A stretch of 64,000 nt of DNA, from assembly GCA_963823945.1 (NCBI GenBank), contig CAWGNK010000003.1, positions 248,001-312,000 of the forward strand, given 5' to 3'. The notes under the pieces are model-generated. The model was given only the letters and a program-made list of their open reading frames with translations. It had not been told where the DNA came from and did not search any database. Below, one piece after another: positions 61,478 to 64,000 of the stretch. Within the stretch, counting starts at the first letter, position 1, and each line of letters opens with the position of its first letter. This stretch comes from Bog-793 sp963823945 (GTDB lineage Bacteria > Actinomycetota > Acidimicrobiia > Acidimicrobiales > Bog-793). A program made the translations under genes and the position numbers.

Positions 61478-62246
61478 CGCTCAACTCCAGTGCGAGCGCC
61501 CGGTACGCCACCGCCCCGCTCGAGTGCGGGTCGTGCACGGTCACCGGCTCACCGAATGAGGGGGCTTCCGAGACGCGGACCGAGCGAGGTATCACCGTCT
61601 GGCAGACCTTGTCACCGAAGTGCTTCCGCACCTCACTTGCGACCTGGTCGGCGAGTTTCGTACGCCCGTCATACATCGTGAGGACGATCGTAGACAGTTC
61701 GAGCGCGGGATTCAGGTTCGCACGGACGAGGTCGATGCTCCGGAGCAGCTGGCCCAGTCCCTCCAGGGCGTAGTACTCGCACTGGATGGGCACGAGGACC
61801 TCGGACGCCGCGGCGAGGCCGTTGACGGTGAGCAGCCCGAGCGACGGCGGACAGTCGATGAAGACGAAGGCGAAGTCGCCCACCACCGGCTCGACCGCCC
61901 GCTTGAGGCGTAGCTCGCGGCTCATCGACGCGACGAGCTCGATCTCGGCACCGGCAAGGTCAATCGTCGCCGGGACGAGGAAGAGGTTCTTCAGGTTCGT
62001 CGGCTCGATGCAATCCTCCATCGGGAACTCGTGGAGCAAGACGTCGTAGATCGAGTTGTCGAAGTTGCGCGCCTCCACCCCCAGCCCGGTGGTCGCGTTC
62101 CCCTGGGGGTCCAGGTCGACGATGAGCACCCGCCAGCCGAGTTCCGCCAGTCCGGCACCCAGGTTCACCGTCGTCGTCGTCTTGCCGACGCCGCCCTTTT
62201 GATTGGCGACCGCGAACAATCGCGACCCACTCCGTTGGTGACTCAT
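61464..62246 (-). CDS. parA: ParA (Soj) chromosome-partitioning ATPase
   Basis: 260 aa from ATG at 62246. The deviant Walker A is NQKGGVGKTTT near residue 15, with VLIVDLDPQGN and VFIDCPPSLGLLT following. It binds DNA non-specifically with ATP and moves ParB-parS complexes. The frame remains open for 55 more codons to 62411; actinobacterial ParA proteins often have a disordered N-terminal extension, so the true start may be upstream. No good ribosome binding site favours either. Confidence 0.94.
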   Translation of the reverse strand: MSHQRSGSRLFAVANQKGGVGKTTTTVNLGAGLAELGWRVLIVDLDPQGNATTGLGVEARNFDNSIYDVLLHEFPMEDCIEPTNLKNLFLVPATIDLAGAEIELVASMSRELRLKRAVEPVVGDFAFVFIDCPPSLGLLTVNGLAAASEVLVPIQCEYYALEGLGQLLRSIDLVRANLNPALELSTIVLTMYDGRTKLADQVASEVRKHFGDKVCQTVIPRSVRVSEAPSFGEPVTVHDPHSSGAVAYRALALELSGGPA

Positions 62247-62522
62247 GGTGCCGCCGGCCGATGTGGTCTCACTAGCCAGTTCGTCAGGGATGCCGGCCTC
62301 CTCTCGTCTCGGATCAGGCTCCCAGGCCGCGCCGAGACTCGAATCTTGGCGTACTTGCCGATCATCCACGTCGACAGGCCCGCCCTTCCCGCCGGCTGCA
62401 CCTCCCGGCACCGCCCGCCGTCGGATTGCGGGCCTCTATCCTCTCCGTCTGTCACCCCCTGGTCAAGGGCGGCAGGCCAGGAAAGCATGATCGGGCCCCG
62501 ATCGCCCGACCCCGAGGGAGAA

Positions 62523-62538
62523 GGTTCCACGGGAAACA
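62523..62538. promoter_or_regulatory. parS-like ParB-binding site
   Basis: GGTTCCACGGGAAACA matches 13 of 16 bases of the bacterial parS consensus TGTTTCACGTGAAACA. It lies 280 bases upstream of parA and within about 2 kb of parB, where parS sites are usually found. The three mismatches weaken the palindrome, so affinity may be low. Confidence 0.5.
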
Positions 62539-62562
62539 AGTTCCGCTGTGGTACGTTTCCCG
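62530..62562 (+). promoter_or_regulatory. Inverted repeat and leaderless -10 before the LAGLIDADG-like gene
   Basis: CGGGAAAC (62530-62537) and GTTTCCCG (62555-62562) are perfect complements with a 17-base spacer, one arm shared with the parS-like site. TACGTT (62552-62557) overlaps the second arm and ends six bases before the ATG, so a protein on the repeat could block transcription. Confidence 0.4.
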
Positions 62563-62563
62563 C

Positions 62564-62938
62564 ATGGCGAGCGACGAGGAGTGGGCCTGGGCCGCGGGCA
62601 TCTTCGAGGGGGCGGGCGCGATCGTCACGATCAACGGCGGCAAGGATCTCCGCCTCGCCCTCCACCTGGTCGATGAGGATGTCGTGCGCCGCTACGCCGG
62701 GATAGTCCAGTCCCGCCCCCTCGGTCCGTACTCCTCGTCCCAGAGGGCCGGGGAGCCGGCGAGACGGCCCACGTACCGTTGCAACCTGAACGGCCGCTTC
62801 GCCCTCGCCGCGCTGGCCCGGATGTGGCCGTGGCTCGGTGACCGCCGGCGGAACCGCTGCCAGGAACTCGGATTCGAACCCCCGCGTGCCCTTGCGCTCG
62901 GACCTGCCCCAGGCGCCGCTCTCCGCCCGATGGCCTAG
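62564..62938 (+). CDS. Lone LAGLIDADG-like protein, probably catalytically dead
   Basis: 124 aa from ATG at 62564. The N-terminus WAWAAGIFEGAGAIVTI has the shape of the LAGLIDADG helix of homing endonucleases (compare AGIFEGEGSI), followed by beta-rich residues, VDEDVVRRYAGIV and a helix ending MWPWLGDRRRNR. The metal-binding acidic residue at the end of the motif is alanine (EGAG), so nuclease activity is unlikely. It is monodomain and would act as a dimer. It is inserted between parA and rsmG, and its last 25 codons run antisense to a tRNA-like sequence. Confidence 0.65.
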   Translation: MASDEEWAWAAGIFEGAGAIVTINGGKDLRLALHLVDEDVVRRYAGIVQSRPLGPYSSSQRAGEPARRPTYRCNLNGRFALAALARMWPWLGDRRRNRCQELGFEPPRALALGPAPGAALRPMA

Positions 62939-63576
62939 AACAGCGGACGATGCGCGGGAACTCCGACGCGCCGCGGGAACCGGTCCGGGCAGCGCTCGAT
63001 CTGCCTCAGGATGACGAACGAAAGAGGCGAAACCGCCAACCCGTCCAACCTGAGCCCCAGCTCAGCGAGCGGGTCGGCTGGCCAGCGTTCCGGCGCACCT
63101 CCGGGGGAACCTGAGACGACCAGGAGGCCGTCCGGCGCGAGGAAGCCGGCGCCACACTCGGCCGTCGCGGCCGGGGGCCCGAAGCTCCGGGCCACCACGG
63201 CCGGGAAGGACGACCGCAGCTGCGGATCGTGCGCCACCACCTCGGCCCTTCCGGCCACGACGGTGACCCGCTCGCTCCAGCCGAGCTCCCCGACCACCGC
63301 CTCAAGAAGCCGGGCCTGCCCGACGCGCCCGTCGAGCAACCAGAAACGCACGTCGGGCAACCGAGCCGCGAGGACAAGACCAGGCAGGCCGGCGCCACTC
63401 CCCAGATCGAGGATCCTTTCCGCCCCCGCCAACTCCGGGCAGGCCTCGAGGAATCCGAGAGCGTGGGTGACATGGTCGCCGAGCGCTGCGGGACCTATCG
63501 CCCCACGTGACTGCGCCGCGCCGAGTGCCGCGAGGAGGTCTCCTCCGGGCGACCACCCAGCATCCGCGTCGACCAC
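62935..63576 (-). CDS. rsmG: 16S rRNA (guanine527-N7)-methyltransferase RsmG
   Basis: 213 aa Rossmann-fold methyltransferase. The SAM motif is ILDLGSGAGLPGLVLA, and HVTHALGFLEACPEL precedes it. VVARSFGPPAATAE and GLLVVSGSPGG match the RsmG core. It methylates G527 of 16S rRNA, loss of which gives low-level streptomycin resistance in other bacteria. It overlaps the convergent LAGLIDADG-like gene by four bases and follows khpB on the same strand. Confidence 0.93.
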   Translation of the reverse strand: MVDADAGWSPGGDLLAALGAAQSRGAIGPAALGDHVTHALGFLEACPELAGAERILDLGSGAGLPGLVLAARLPDVRFWLLDGRVGQARLLEAVVGELGWSERVTVVAGRAEVVAHDPQLRSSFPAVVARSFGPPAATAECGAGFLAPDGLLVVSGSPGGAPERWPADPLAELGLRLDGLAVSPLSFVILRQIERCPDRFPRRVGVPAHRPLF

Positions 63577-63618
63577 GTCCCGGTGACCTCCTCCGAGACC
63601 TGCGGGCCCGGCCCCCGG

Positions 63619-64000
63619 TCACTCCTCGACTGGGCCGTTCTCCGGTTTGGGCCCGGCAGCGGGACGGATCACGACGTAGCGCTTCGGTTCGATCCCATCC
63701 GAACCCGTCTCGAGGCCCTCGATCGTCGCCACGGTGTCGTGAACGATCTTCCGGTCCGACGCGGACATCGGCTCGAGAGCCTCGGCGACCCCGGTCTCCA
63801 GCACCTCCGCCGCCCGGCGCCGCGTGAATGTCTCGAGCGCCGCGGCACGGCGCGCGCGGAACCCGGCTACGTCGACGACGACCCGCAAGGCGCGCTCGTC
63901 CCCGCGCCGCTGGACGACGGTCCGGGCGAGCTCCTGCAGCACGTCCAGGGTCGCGCCGCGCGGGCCGATCAGCAGGCCCAGGTCCTCCCCCGCCACGTCG
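63619..64000 (-). CDS. khpB: KhpB/Jag RNA-binding protein (partial, N-terminus outside the window)
   Basis: About 127 C-terminal codons are present; the frame is open to the window edge. A KH domain with the GPRG loop (LLIGPRGATLDVLQ) is followed by an R3H domain containing MSASDRKIVHDTVA and EPKRYVVIRP. The N-terminal Jag domain is beyond the window. The protein is an RNA chaperone linked to cell elongation, normally encoded between yidC and rsmG near dnaA, which sets the orientation of the origin to the right. Confidence 0.9.
   Translation of the reverse strand, partial: DVAGEDLGLLIGPRGATLDVLQELARTVVQRRGDERALRVVVDVAGFRARRAAALETFTRRRAAEVLETGVAEALEPMSASDRKIVHDTVATIEGLETGSDGIEPKRYVVIRPAAGPKPENGPVEE

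Larger units (their letters stand above)
62247..62563. other. 317-base divergent region between parA and the LAGLIDADG-like gene
   Basis: Holds the possible N-terminal extension of parA (to 62411), a parS-like sequence (62523-62538), an 8-bp inverted repeat (62530-62562) and a -10-like TACGTT just before the divergent gene. No further gene is seen. Confidence 0.5.

Noticed and set aside
62247..62411. ParA start at GTG 62411
   Set aside because: Possible but unsupported: no ribosome binding site and a low-complexity acidic/Gly extension. Left as an alternative.

Overview
The window is chromosomal DNA from a high-GC actinobacterium. Gene content and order match the regions around the replication origin of Mycobacterium and relatives: tRNA-Leu, fhaA-fhaB-pstP-pbpA-pknB and crgA at the left; rpsF-ssb-rpsR-rplI-dnaB and DUF5318/padR/ino1 in the middle right; pcnA, a DUF6049 protein, murJ, trxB, trxA, cwlM, parB, parA, rsmG and khpB at the right, pointing toward dnaA beyond the right edge. 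Missing members (rodA, pknA, ponA, sigM) and the joined chaperone-purine block argue against a mycobacterium or streptomycete. A deep-branching class such as Acidimicrobiia is my inference, not a proven assignment.

Layout. 0-1.4 kb: end of a MarR-type regulator and its MFS exporter. 1.6-8 kb: tRNA-Leu, then the Ser/Thr phosphosignalling and cell-wall cluster and crgA. 8.2-23.3 kb: purL, a small opposite-strand gene, then a minus-strand block dnaK-grpE-dnaJ-hspR-clpB-purA-purD-purB-purC-purS-purQ. 23.5-25 kb: gpmA, dcd, tRNA-Gly. 25-28.2 kb: a likely acquired segment with a gene-free stretch, a three-gene ABC exporter and the tail of a dead tyrosine recombinase. 28.2-33 kb: GT-C-like membrane protein, two secreted penicillin-recognising enzymes, a cupin and a DUF1810 protein. 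33-41 kb: nitrogen assimilation (gltD, gltB, amt). 41-44.4 kb: aldo/keto reductase and a two-component system. 44.5-48 kb: dnaB and the rpsF-ssb-rpsR-rplI operon. 48-51.4 kb: panB, DUF5318, padR, ino1. 51.4-64 kb: the origin-proximal set.

How the genes fit together. PknB, PstP, FhaA, FhaB, PbpA, MurJ and CwlM, which in mycobacteria form one phosphorylation circuit for peptidoglycan precursor supply and export, are all here, split between the two ends. The CwlM homologue has lost the zinc ligands of its amidase domain, as expected of a regulator. Chaperones, HspR and the purine enzymes lie on one strand with NTGA overlaps or short gaps, so read-through is possible.

The strongest unexpected observations are: (1) rpsF can only be full length if it starts at CTG, which follows a perfectly placed ribosome binding site and two stacked hairpins; (2) about ten genes have a TANNNT -10-like hexamer 6-9 bases before the start codon, suggesting leaderless mRNAs; (3) a lone LAGLIDADG-like gene lies between parA and rsmG, with a parS-like site upstream and a tRNA-like sequence antisense to its 3' end; (4) the dnaK promoter sits inside an inverted repeat rather than a canonical HAIR element. 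All repeats and promoters were read by eye and no search was run.
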